Source: Aptenodytes patagonicus
Lineage: Eukaryota > Chordata > Aves > Sphenisciformes > Spheniscidae
DNA length: 64,000 nt
Direction of reading: 5' to 3'
NCBI RefSeq assembly: GCF_965638725.1
Contig: NC_134950.1
Coordinates: forward strand, 12,958,101-13,022,100
In this document: positions 20,101-30,407 of the stretch, piece after piece
Numbering within the stretch: the first letter of the stretch is position 1
How the letters are laid out: the number at the start of each line of letters is the position of its first letter
Position numbers and translations under genes: made by a program
The notes under the pieces: generated by a model
Told to the model about the DNA's origin: nothing
Seen by the model: the letters and a program-made list of their open reading frames with translations, nothing else
Database searches by the model: none

Positions 20101-23100
20101 AACTGGTCATTCAAAAGCTTCCAGTTGCTTGTTCCCTATATGATGTAAGAAGCAACCTGGATGCATGATCTGGGAAGATGCTTGGTGCCATTTTATACAC
20201 ATTCATGAACTGTTAAAAGCATTCTGATCACAGCAAAATTCTTCAGCAATTGTGTCCACTCAGCAGTTACTACCGCAAGTAGATCGTTTGGCTTCCAAGG
20301 TAGGAGAGTAGTATTAAAAGCCTGCATTGATGCACTTTCAAGAAATTATTTATTTTCTATGTCTCGGTGGCAATATATTGATTTTTTTTTTATGATCTGG
20401 TATTTCTTTAGTTAGAAACCCAACATTTTAGTCTTTAAAAAACTAATGAAAGAATCCAGCTGTTAAACCTGTAACATGCTTTTATGTAAGGACTGATTGT
20501 GTTTGTAGTTAGCAAGTTTCATCATGGAGGGAAGGCCAGTGCATCCGTCAGCCCTCAGGGTAATGACTTGAGGTGGTAGCTTGGAAGGCTACTGAAAAGC
20601 AGTTATTGAAACTAAGTGTGTAAGTCTCTAGATCATTGGAGGTTTTTCATTTTTTTCCAGTGGTTAACTTAAAACAGTGTTCCTGTGTAATATTAATTTT
20701 AAACATTAAAGGCCTTTGCATGTGTGTTCAGTGTGTGGGTGCAGCTTCTTTTTGTTGTTCTAGTCTATCAGGTTTTGCTGCGTTTTCCTTAATGGTGTGA
20801 TGACAGATAACTGGCTTGGCAATGGACATGCAGGTAAGTGTAGTGCAGTTTCTTAAATAATAAACTTATGGAACTTTCTGACTACTTAATGACTTTATAG
20901 AGAGCATTATCGGCATAACTGCAGAATGTAGTTAAGCTAGGCTGGTTTAGTTTATATCAAAATGGACTGCTGTGTGTGTATTGTTAGTTTTTTAGTTTGG
21001 GTTAGCCTCAGCTAACGTCACAAGCCTGTATCTGACTCTGCCACTCCCAACCTAGTTAAGGAGTCAAGGAGTGAGAATTGGCTCTTTGTGCAGTCAGGAA
21101 TTGTTCAGCCTTTTACTAAAATGGACACAAGATGTCACCTATGCACTGTTTCCTCTAATGAATGGAGCTCTGCATTCTTACTTTTTTACCTAAAAATGGT
21201 TCTTGGGTTTGTTAGTCTTCTCAAATTCAGTGTGCCTTTTACTTGCCCACAGAAGATCTTTTTGTGGAAAATGCAGCTTTAGATCAGAACTATGAAGTTC
21301 AAAATCCTCACAAGAATGATTTAAAATAGTGGTCTAAAGAACCGGTTTCAATGAGGTAGTTCTTATCCCACCACATATTAAGAGGGGAAATGAGGGAGTG
21401 TTTCTTGGACACAACAGAGTATCAGATAACTGCATGTCTTCAGCCTGCCTCTGCTGTTCTCTCCTCATCTTGTTCTGTCCCCGTCACCCAAAGCCTGCAC
21501 CAATATCTCTAATATTCTGTACAGTATTATCTTAGCATTTATTAGATCACTTATCAGTCTCACCCGGTAGACAAAAATAGCCATCATGCATCTGCAGTCA
21601 AGACTGAGTTCTGTTAAGGTCTGTCCATAACTTTGCGCTTAAACTTTTTTTTGCTGTGGGGAAGACACCACAAAACTCTTTTCAAAAGCGTGCTGAAGTC
21701 ACCCATCCGTTTTATGAATTTCAGACTGATTGTGTTGATTTGTGTCTTTTTAAAAAGGTACTTAAAATGGGTTTATATCTGCATACAAAGTACTGTTTAA
21801 AAGAGAATCAGTTGTTTGATGTACAAATGTGTTTTTCTTAGAAATAAGGTTTTTTTTGCTTGTGTTGAGTGACTTGCTTGAAAGTGAGAAGATAGAGTAG
21901 GATAGCTGGGCCTCTATCTAATTTCTGAAAGTATTTGACATGGGAATATTACTTTGTTTTTCTAGTAAAATAGAAATGGTTTTAATAAAGATCCTAAGGT
22001 TCTTGTGTGACAAGTCAGACTGCTGGTGCACCGTAGGGCTGGGGGAAGGCTGGACTGATGCCGGTGTGCCAGCTTTAACGTGGAACCTGTTAAATAGCAG
22101 CACCCCTGAAGGGATGAGTTTTAACCTCTCTTCCAAACACAAGAGCTGGTTTGTAGCATTAAACCAGTTCGTGGAAATGTTGCTGACACAATCTGTCTTC
22201 AATTTAGAAATCAGCAGATAGCTAAAACAGTGCTTTATATTTGTTTCACTACAAATAGTCCAATCGGCTAATATACAGGCACAGTAAGGAGGTATTTGAA
22301 ACAGTCTCATCTCTGGCATGGAGCACAGGTTAACTCCGAGCTCTACCAAGGTGGCTTTGCCAAGGCAGGCTGCGGTACTCTGAAACGGTGATTTACTGGT
22401 GCACCTTCCCTCTGTGGGGCTCTGAGGGGGGCGTAGCTGGCAATTCATGGAGTAACACTTCATCCGGCGTATTAGCTTAGCCTCAGATGAGTGTGTTTGG
22501 GTTAGTGCCCTGGGTTGTGAATGGAAATGATTGTGGCACAAGTATGTCGCTGACTCTGCTGTAGGTGTGCTGCCAAGCAGCTGAGAGCAGAGGAGTTCAC
22601 CACAGCTGCTCTTTCACTTGGTGCAAGTTGGAGCCCTTTGCTTTGGCATGGTCTTGCAAAAGAGAATGACCAAGTAGGTTCTGCTTAGCTTTCTCAATAG
22701 CTTTTGAACAGATCCATGACACATGATGGCAAAGATTCTGGGGCAATCTTTAAAGCTCCTGCTGCCTGTTTAAGTTTCTCGGGCTTCTGTGAATGTGTTG
22801 GTAACTTTTTTTTTTAAAACATTGCAGTTGCTGATGATTCCACTCATCATGTCAGTACTTTATGTGTGGGCCCAGCTGAACAGAGACATGATTGTATCAT
22901 TTTGGTTTGGAACAAGATTTAAGGTATGTCAGACAGAATATTGGAAAGGTTTCTGCCCCGAAGACGCACATGAAGGTGGTGAGGGGCAAAATGTAAATAT
23001 TTTCTCTTATTAAAGGCGTCCCATGCTTTCACATAGCTATATACTCCTTGAGATGCAGCAAAGACAGATTTCTTCATGGTCTTCCATACGGTGTCACTCA

Positions 23101-26100
23101 GTGTGGCTTTACTGAAAAGATGTCCCGATAACTGAAATTCATCGGTCTGAAAAGAGGAAAAAATTCCTGATAGATATTAACCTGGATAAAAGCTGAATGT
23201 AGCGACACTGTAGTGACAAAATGTTGGTATTTTAAGTTGTCCTTTCCTGTGCAATCTTGTCTGTTTCTGCCAGGTCTTGCAGTGAAAACTCTTTTGATCA
23301 TTGTTTCCAGACCTTTTCAAAATCGGAAATATTAGGACTTTGTTTCAGATGTAAGCTTGCTGTGGAACATAGAGTGTGAAAGATGCATCTACTTATAATG
23401 TCTAAATGAGTATGATTTGTCTAAAAATGTTAGTGGTCGCTCAGTTTGAAGTATCCTACCTTGTTAGGTAGAATCTGCTTAAGTTAATATATCAGGATTT
23501 GTGTAATGCCTAAAATATTGAGATTATAATCATGCTTATTAGTGCAGTGGGAAGTTGAGCAGGTTAATGTCCTTAACTTGTACTTACTTCTCTCTCCATT
23601 GCGTTCTTTTTCAGGCCTGTTACCTTCCATGGGTTATTCTGGGATTCAACTACATCATTGGTGGATCGTACGTATTTATGTATATGGCTAATTTGAAGTT
23701 ATAAAAGCTTTTAGAGCTATTGAACTTATTGCTGAATTTAGAAGCAATATTAAAATAAGAGGCTTAAACCTGTATAATGTGACTGATAATGCTCAGTGTC
23801 ACATGGTGGTCATTTAAGATAAAAGCAAAGAGGCGATGTGCATGTGAGAACTAGAGAATGTAGGTGAGGGGGGAAAGTAATAAGAATTTGGTTTATTTTC
23901 TAGTAAATCTATGCATTAGGCCTTTTCCTTACTAAAAGAGTAATGCACAGTAAAGAAAGATCATAGAATAGTTTGGGCTGGAAGGGACCTCTAAAGGGCA
24001 TCTAGTCCAACCCCCCTGCTGTGGGCAGGGACATCTTCAACTAGATCAGGTTGCTCAGAGCCCCCTCCAACCTGACCTTGAATGTTTCCAGGGATGGGGC
24101 ATCCGCCACCTCTCTGGGCAACCTGTGCCAGTGTTTCACCACCCCCAGCGTAAAATATGTCTTCCTTATATCTAGTCTAAATCTACCCCCCTTTAAGTTA
24201 AAGCCATTCCCCTTTGTCCTGTCGCAACAGGCCCTGCTAAAAGGTTTGCTGCCATCTTTTTTAGAAGCCCCCTTGAAGTACTGATAGGCTGCAATAAGGT
24301 CTCCCCAAAGCCTTCTCTTCTCCAGGCTGAACAACTCCAACTCTCTCAGCCTTTCTTCATAGGAGAGGTGTTCCATCCCCCTGATCATTTTTGTGGCCCT
24401 CTTCTGGACCTGCTCCAACAGGTCTGTGTCTTTCTTATGCTGAGGGCTCCAGAGCTGGACACAGTACTCCAGGTGGGGTCTCACCAGAGCAGAGCAGAGC
24501 AGAGTAGAGGGGCAGAATGCCCTCCCTCGACCTGCTGGCCACGCTTCTTTTGATGCAGCCCAGGATACGCTTGGCCTTCTGGGCTGCGAGCGCACATTGC
24601 TGGCTCATGTCCAGCTTTTCATCCACCAGTACCCCCAAGTCCTTCTCGGCAGGGCTGCTCTCAAGCCCTTCATCCCCCAGCCTGTAGTGATACCGGGGGT
24701 TGCCCCAACCCATGTGCAGGACCTTGCACTTGGCCTTGTTAAACCTCATGAGGTTCCCACGGGCCCACTTCTCAAGCTTGTCCAGGTCCCTCTGGATGGC
24801 ATCCCATCCCTCTGGCGTGTCGACCGCACCACTCAGCTTGGTGTCATCTGCAAACTTGCTGAGGGTGCACTCGATCCCACTGTCTATGTCATTGATGAAG
24901 ACATTAAACAGTACCGGTCCCAATGCGGACCCCTGCGGGATGCCACTCGTCACCAATCTCCATCTGGACATTGAGCCGTTGACCAGTACCCTCTGGATGC
25001 GACCATCTAACCAGTTCCTCACCCACCGGACAGTCCACCCATCAAATCCCTACCTCTGCAGTTTAGAGAGAAGGAGGTTGTGGGGAACTGTGTCAAAGGC
25101 CTTACAGAGGTCCAGACAGACGACATCTGTAGCCCTTCCCGTGTCCACTGATGTAGTCACTCCATCATAGAAGGCCACTAGGTTAGTCAGGCAGGACTTG
25201 CCCTTGGTGAAGCCATGCTGGCTGTGTCGAATCACCTCCCTGTCCTCCATGGGCCTTAGCATAGCTTCCAGAAGGATCTGCTCCATGATCTTCCCAGGCA
25301 CAGAGGTGAGACTGACTGGCCTGTAGTTCCCCGGGTCTTCCTTTTTTCCCTTTTTGAAAATGGGGGTTATGTTTCCCCTTTTCCAGTCAGTGGGAACTTC
25401 TCCGGGCTTCCATGACTTCTCAAATACGATGGAGAGTGGCTTAGCAACTTCATCCGCCAGTTCCTTCAGGACCTGCAAATGGATCTCATCGGGTCCCATG
25501 GACTTGTGCACCTTCAGGTGCCTTAGGTGGTCTTGAACCTGATGTTTTCCCACAGTGGGTGGCTCTTCATTCTCCCAGTCCCTGCCTTTGCCTTCTGCTG
25601 CTTGGGCGGTGAAGACCGAGGCAAAAAAGTCATTGAGTACCTCCGCCTTCTCCGTGTCCTGGGTAACCAGGTCTCCCGTTTCGTTCCGGAGAGGGCCCAC
25701 ATTTTCCCTCATCTTCCTTTTATCCCCGACGTACCTATAGAATCTTTTCTTGCTGCCTGATGTCCCTGGCCAGATTTCATTCTCTCAGGGCTTTAGCTTT
25801 CCCAACCTGATCCCTGGCTGCTTGGACAATTTCTCTGTATTCCTCCCAGGCTACCTGTCCTTCCTTCCACCCTCTGTAGGCTTCCTTTTTGTCTTTGAGT
25901 TTGTCCAGGAGCTCCTTGTTCATCCATGCAGGCCTCCTGGCGTTTTTGCCCGACTTCCTCTTTGTTGGGATGCATCGCTCCTGAGCTTGAAGGAGGTGAT
26001 CCTTGAATATCACCCAGCTTTCTTGGGCCACTCTTCCCTCCAGGGCTTTGGCCCATGGCACTCTACCAAGCAGATCCCTGAAGAGGCCAAAGTCTGCTCT

Positions 26101-29100
26101 CCTGAAGCCCAGGGTAGTGAGCTTGCTGTGCGCCCTCCTCGGTGCCCTAAGGATCTTGAACTCCACCATTTTGTGGTCACGGCAGCCCAGGCTGCCCTTG
26201 AGCTTCACGTTCCCCACCAGCCCTTCCGTGTTGGTGAGAACAAGGTCCAGCATAGCACCTCTCCTCGTTGGCTCCTCTACCACTTGGAGAAGGAAGTTAT
26301 CATTGACGCATTCCAGGAACCTCCCGGATTGCTTATGCCCTGCTATGCTGTCCCTCCAACAGATGTCGGGGTGGTTGAAGTCCCCCATGAGGACCAGGGC
26401 TTGTGAGCGTGAGGCTGCTCCTATCTGTCTATAGAGGGCCTCATCCACTCGGTCTTCCTGGTCAGGTGGCCTGTAGCAGACCCCCACTGTAATGTCACCT
26501 GTCCCTGCCTTCCCTTTAATCCTGACCCATAAACTCTCGGTCGGCTCCTCACCCATTCCCCAGGCAGAGCTCCATGCACTCCAGGTGGCCATTGGCATAG
26601 AGGGCGACACCTCCTCCTCGTCTCCCCTGCCTGTCCTTCCTAAAGAGCCTGTATCCCTCCATCCCAGCACTCCAATCATAGGAGCCATCCCACCACGTCT
26701 CCGTGATGCCAATAAGGTCGTAGCCCTGCAGGCGTGTGCACGTCTCTTAACTCCTCTTGTTTATTCCCCATGCTACGTGCGTTTGCATCCCATATGATAT
26801 GTCATCCCATATGACAAACCATCGTTACTGGTTTTAGAAACAAATTTAGCTTGGCTCTGATAGTGCTGTTACTTCTTTCCCTCACAGTCTTACCCAGCGT
26901 GATGGTTTTTTCAGCTTGTGAGACATGGGTAAATGGCAATAACAAGCCCACAGAGTGCCATATTAGCACCTGCTGAATATGTTGGTCTGTCTTGGGTTTC
27001 TTTGACTAAATTCCATGATGCCGAAATCCCCTCTGTGCACGATCTTTCCCATTGGTGCCCTGCATTGGTTGGGGCCTCTTGGTGCCGCTGTAACACAATT
27101 GGTGACAATAACAAATTATGTGGTTGATTTATAAAAGGAGGAGATAGTACAGCAAAACCAAATTCCCTTTTTTGGCTGTGCCTCCTACTGACTCATCTGT
27201 CACTTGAGAAAACTGCTTGCTGTTAGATACCTGCTGTTTCTATGCATGACAGAAGATACTCAAGGGCCTCCATTCAGCAGTGTTTTTGCAAAATTGGGAA
27301 CAAAACAGTTCAGTACAGCAGGAGACAGGTTGTTCAGTGAAAACAGTGGTAACTTCTCAAGCTCCGCAGACTATTATTTTAGACACTAATAGCTGTACGG
27401 TCTAATTCCTTGATGTAAACACGTATTTAATTGCGTTTTCAGTACAGACTGTAGAGAAGTCTTGGAAGGGAGGGTGGAACAGCCTCTTGATGTGTTGGCA
27501 CTGAAGGTTGGCCCTTCTAAAGTGGCTGCAAAATACTGAGGGAAGGGAAATTTTCTGTGGCTCATGGCCCCGGCAATGCCCATGGCAGGTGAACAGTAGT
27601 AACTGGCAGAAGATGGTCACTTGTTTATTTTCAGTGAAGACAGCATGTGAAACAATTCTTTTTCTTTTGCCTTGCAGAGTCATCAATGAGCTGATAGGGA
27701 ATCTGGTTGGACACCTGTATTTCTTCTTAATGTTTAAATATCCAGTGGATTTGGGAGGAAGGAATTTTCTGTCCACACCTCAGTTCCTGTAAGCTGGCTT
27801 TATTCTTTATCTCACTGTTTGTTTGGTCCAATTTTCTGTATTGTTCATCAGACATATTTGCTGGGATTGTAAAGTGTAAAATACTTTGCTAAATCAACCT
27901 GCTTCAGACTATCATATTGACTGTGCTGCTGAGTCATCAAAAACATTGTTTCTTGTAAATGTGAGAGTTCTTTGTTACCCCTATGGATGGCTTGTGTCCT
28001 TTACCCACTCTAAAGAATGAGAGTAAAAGTCATAGTTCTGCTAGTGAATTGAGCTGTAGTAAAGAAAACTACCTAACAATTATAAGATGGTATCAAAATT
28101 TTCTCCTGTAAATGACTTTTTATCTGCATTTCCATGTATCGTTACAGTAGCTACCAGTTCAGCAACCTGTAACAATAATAGGAGTCAGTTGCAGACTTGT
28201 TCAGGACTATAATATGTACTCTGCTTTGCAGTTGGTACCAGTCACCTTGACTGAGACTTGGTTTCTAAAGTGATTTTTCTTGCGATCTGTTCATTGTTTT
28301 GCCATTCAAATACTATGATCAGAAGCCAAAGTTTGTAGCTTCAGTTACCCTTGTCCTCATCCTTTTGGGTTGTAAATATTCTTTCTCTACCAAACTTTAG
28401 TTAGCAACTCAGTTAACCCTTCTTATAGCATAAACTGTTAATTATAAGATACAAGTTGAATTACGAGCAGGGAAGCTTTATATTCTACTTTTGTGTTTGC
28501 AAGCCTTTCTGGTAAACCTAATTTTCCATAAAGATTAGAAGACAAAACGTTGTTTTAAAATGTCTTTCAAGGTAAAAACAGCTCTGAAGTTGCCATCAGT
28601 CTTGTTGGTTATGTGTAATTCTCTTGATTCTTCATATGAGTATTCAATTTTTCTCTATATTCGAGAAGCAGGAACAGAAGTACTGCAAACATCTCTAAAG
28701 AGGAATAAATTCTGCCTTTGCACCGTAATGTGTTTTTAAAAAAAGGTGCTGTGATGAATTACAGATATCTTTAATATAATAATGAAGAACTTTTTCTATA
28801 CAGGATCATTTTTCTTGTAGAAAGGAATCTGGGTTTTATGTCTGGGCCTCAGATTTTCATGGTCAAATTCAGCAAGGGATTTGCAGGAGCTCGGTGTAAC
28901 TACTGTAGAGCTGAAATGACTCTGCATTGATGGCATCCCTTGCAAAATGCAGAAGCTGTATTTTAGATCACACTGTCTATTTAGATGGTAGCCTAAGTTG
29001 GATGATAAGGTCTTATAGCTCTGATTTGCTTGAGCTTTGATTTCAGACAAGCTAGTTGCTTGAGCCTGTTTCCCTTAGTCTCTTTGGTCCTCAGTTCCTC

Positions 29101-29667
29101 AGGAATGTTTACTTAGGGAGCAGTGAGATGGTTGGATGCTGTGATAACAGGAGCTTTGTAAGCTAAAGAGAGATGCTCAGAAGTGATTTGGAGTTTTTTA
29201 TTATTTCCCCTAAAAAAAGGAAGAGAAGTTATGGGAATTAAGTTTGTATCACAGCATTTATTCTCAACAATGAGACTCCCTTATCATGTGGGTTTTTTCC
29301 CTCTGTTTGGATTATTGTATCTAATCATATCCCAGAGATGGAAGTTCCCCAGAATTCCCATTTCTGTGTGCTGAGGGCTTAGATTTGGAAAGAATTCTGT
29401 GAAGTACTGTGAAAAGCCAGCTTTATTGCAAAGTCTAGCAGCTAAAAGGAAGTGCAAAGTAGTCTGGCATTTACCCCCAAGGTACAGCTGTTTCTCAAAC
29501 TCTCTCCTTCTCTCCTGGCTTGTCCTAGGTACCGCTGGCTGCCAAATAGGAGAGGAGGAGTGTCGGGGTTTGGTGTCCCACCTGCTAGCATGAGAAGAGC
29601 TGCAGAAGATCAGCAGGGTGGTGGAAGACACAACTGGGGCCAAGGTTTCCGGCTAGGTGACCAGTGA
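14005..29667 (+). CDS. DERL1: Derlin-1, eight coding exons
   Basis: Derlin-1 is a rhomboid-superfamily pseudoprotease in the ER membrane. It works in ER-associated degradation, helping move misfolded proteins to the cytosol and recruiting p97/VCP. Coding exons are 14005-14157, 15885-15996, 19058-19122, 20807-20833, 22828-22923, 23615-23667, 27678-27788 and 29529-29667. They total 756 nt: 251 codons plus stop, the human length. The N-terminus [19 protein letters not shown] matches the family, with the conserved WR motif (Trp53-Arg54). A GxxxG helix motif (Gly176-Gly180) sits in the last membrane span. The C-terminal SHP box, ending GFRLGDQ (about residues 240-251), is the p97-binding tail. There is no rhomboid catalytic Ser/His pair, as expected for derlins. 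The ATG has G at -3. Intron 3 is of U12 type and intron 6 carries a 2.8-kb CR1. The gene is divergent with TBC1D31 and convergent with ZHX2. Confidence 0.97.
14234..14252. promoter_or_regulatory. Consensus ZNF143/THAP11 site
   Basis: GCATTCTGGGAGTTGTAGT is the exact reverse complement of ACTACAACTCCCAGAATGC, an essentially perfect Staf/ZNF143 element. It lies in DERL1 intron 1, about 80 bp after exon 1 and within the CpG island. Confidence 0.8.
14275..14328. repeat. 27-bp G-rich tandem duplication
   Basis: Two adjacent 27-bp units (14275-14301 and 14302-14328) match at 25 of 27 positions, differing only at their last two bases. They are packed with runs of 3-5 G, so the plus strand could form G-quadruplexes. 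Located in DERL1 intron 1. Confidence 0.8.
15011..15045. repeat. Perfect 14-bp hairpin
   Basis: TTTCCTTGCATTGG (15011-15024) and CCAATGCAAGGAAA (15032-15045) are exact inverse complements around a 7-nt loop. It lies in DERL1 intron 1. The pairing does not extend beyond the arms, so the stem is too short for a normal pre-miRNA. Confidence 0.75.
15885..15996 (+). CDS. DERL1: DERL1 coding exon 2
   Basis: Encodes residues 52-88 plus 1 nt: [18 protein letters not shown] then [19 protein letters not shown]. It includes the WR motif of the first loop. Acceptor GGACAG with a weak pyrimidine tract, donor GTATGT. Confidence 0.96.
19058..19122 (+). CDS. DERL1: DERL1 coding exon 3
   Basis: Encodes [18 protein letters not shown] and ICIV. 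Acceptor TTTACAG. The donor is GTATCCTT (19123-19130), which matches the U12-type 5' splice-site consensus and not the major class. The exon is 65 nt and, with 1 carried nt, leaves in phase 0. Confidence 0.94.
19123..20806 (+). other. DERL1: U12-type (minor spliceosome) intron 3 of DERL1
   Basis: The 5' splice site GTATCCTT (19123-19130) equals the minor-class consensus. The branch-site motif TTCCTTAAT (20785-20793) equals the U12 branch consensus TTCCTTRAY. It lies about 14 nt before the terminal AG (20805-20806), with no long pyrimidine tract after it. All three features are diagnostic of a GT-AG U12 intron. A degraded CR1 fragment lies inside (about 19203-19770). Confidence 0.9.
19203..19770 (+). 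mobile_element. Degraded CR1 LINE fragment
   Basis: The plus strand carries the 3' part of a CR1 reverse-transcriptase frame and the following region. Recognisable pieces include a [19 protein letters not shown]-like segment, an ERLR-like segment and the GGTTGCCAAGAGAGGTTGTG stretch typical just before the CR1 3' UTR. Frames are broken and the terminal tail is missing. It lies inside DERL1 intron 3. Confidence 0.8.
20807..20833 (+). CDS. DERL1: DERL1 coding exon 4 (27-nt microexon)
   Basis: Encodes the nine residues ITGLAMDMQ, identical to the human segment as I recall it. It is too short to stand out as an open frame. The acceptor is the U12 type described for intron 3; the donor GTAAGT is a strong U2-type site. 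Confidence 0.95.
22828..22923 (+). CDS. DERL1: DERL1 coding exon 5
   Basis: Encodes 32 residues: [20 protein letters not shown] then [12 protein letters not shown], a membrane span and loop. Acceptor ATTGCAG after a T-rich tract, donor GTATGT. Phase 0 on both sides. Confidence 0.97.
23615..23667 (+). CDS. DERL1: DERL1 coding exon 6
   Basis: Encodes [17 protein letters not shown] plus two nt of the next Ser. Acceptor TTTTTCAG, donor GTACGT. Confidence 0.96.
23960..26790 (-). mobile_element. CR1 LINE, long 5'-truncated copy (copy A)
   Basis: A CR1 non-LTR retrotransposon on the minus strand, in DERL1 intron 6. Its 3' end is at 23960 (ATCATAGAATAGTTTGGG, the reverse of the CR1 tail). Minus frames encode the end of the APE-type endonuclease ([13 protein letters not shown] at about 26380) and then reverse transcriptase, with [24 protein letters not shown] and the catalytic FADDTK. 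The coding sequence is split into at least four frames, and ORF1 and the endonuclease N-terminus are absent, so it is dead. A 10-bp gain of GAGCA units near 24490 breaks the frame relative to copy B. The 5' boundary is approximate. Confidence 0.92.
24486..24508. repeat. GAGCA short tandem repeat in CR1 copy A
   Basis: Copy A has AGAGCAGAGCAGAGCAGAG where copy B (near 34085) has only AGAGCAGAG. That is two extra 5-bp units, a net 10 bp and hence a frameshift in the relict reverse-transcriptase frame. Confidence 0.75.
27678..27788 (+). CDS. DERL1: DERL1 coding exon 7
   Basis: Encodes [19 protein letters not shown] then [17 protein letters not shown], including the GxxxG motif of the sixth span. 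Acceptor CTTGCAG, donor GTAAGC. It lies between two long direct CR1 copies. Confidence 0.97.
29529..29667 (+). CDS. DERL1: DERL1 coding exon 8 with stop codon
   Basis: Encodes [20 protein letters not shown] then a Gly/Gln-rich cytosolic tail ending in the SHP box GFRLGDQ and TGA (29665-29667). Acceptor GTCCTAG. Confidence 0.97.
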
Positions 29668-29953
29668 AGAACTCCTGCCCTTGGAAAACAGCAACTCTTT
29701 GGTTTTAATTGGACGTAGGACCGACCCTTCCTGGTGCAGAGCATGCTTAAGAACTGAGCTCTCTGTAGTACTGTTGGATTTAACTGATTAGAAAGAATGT
29801 TTCTGGTTCAAGAGGAAATTTAAAAACTCCAGAAGGGAAAAATGTAGATCTTGCTCCAGGTTAGCCAGTAGTGTCCAATTTGATTCTGCCATTAAAAAAA
29901 GCCTTCTTTATACAGTATTGTCTGCCTGTCACAACAGACATCCATTGTGCTGT

Positions 29954-29979
29954 CTTGTTCCACGATGTGATGGAACAAG
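29954..29979 (+). promoter_or_regulatory. DERL1: Stem-loop in DERL1 3' UTR
   Basis: CTTGTTCCA (29954-29962) pairs perfectly with TGGAACAAG (29971-29979) around an 8-nt loop, about 290 nt after the stop codon. Any binding partner is unknown. Confidence 0.5.
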
Positions 29980-30389
29980 CTAATGGTGTTCTGTCTCGCC
30001 TGGTATGTTAAAAGCTTTGTTGACCGTGGTAAGGTAAGAATCCAGTGTGAGGCAGATGGGTCAAACTAACCCCAAAGTTTAGGAGGCTGACTTTTTCCAT
30101 AGCTGTGCTTAAGTCCCAGGGTCTTTGGAAACATTATTTAAGTGATCTCTACTGCATTCATAAAGCAAAGTGCAAATGTTTCATTTCTATTATTAAGCTG
30201 TATTTTAAGGTGGGGGGGTTCTTGCTGTGCAGCATTTGTCCTACCTGCTACAGCATGGGATGGGCAAGACTAAAGATAAGAGCGCTTTCATTTGAAATGG
30301 CAATAACAGATATTCACAGAATTGAAATCTCTGAACTCTTCATGGCATGTTACAAGGCTTGTGCTGTTGAAACTGAAGTTGTCTGGCTT

Positions 30390-30407
30390 CCCCCCCCCCC
30401 CCCCCCC
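30390..30407 (+). repeat. Poly(C) tract, 18 nt
   Basis: A pure C run in the probable DERL1 3' UTR, following CTGGCTT. Homopolymer length may be an assembly artefact. Confidence 0.8.

Noticed and set aside
21918-22541. A 207-codon minus-strand open frame in DERL1 intron 4
   Set aside because: No recognisable domain, low-complexity or membrane signature, and no splice-consistent neighbours. It lies antisense in an intron of a well-defined gene, so it is most likely chance.
24041-26712. Long minus-strand frames with reverse transcriptase and endonuclease motifs taken as a host gene
   Set aside because: They belong to a CR1 LINE copy with several frame breaks and a CR1 3' tail, not to a host gene.
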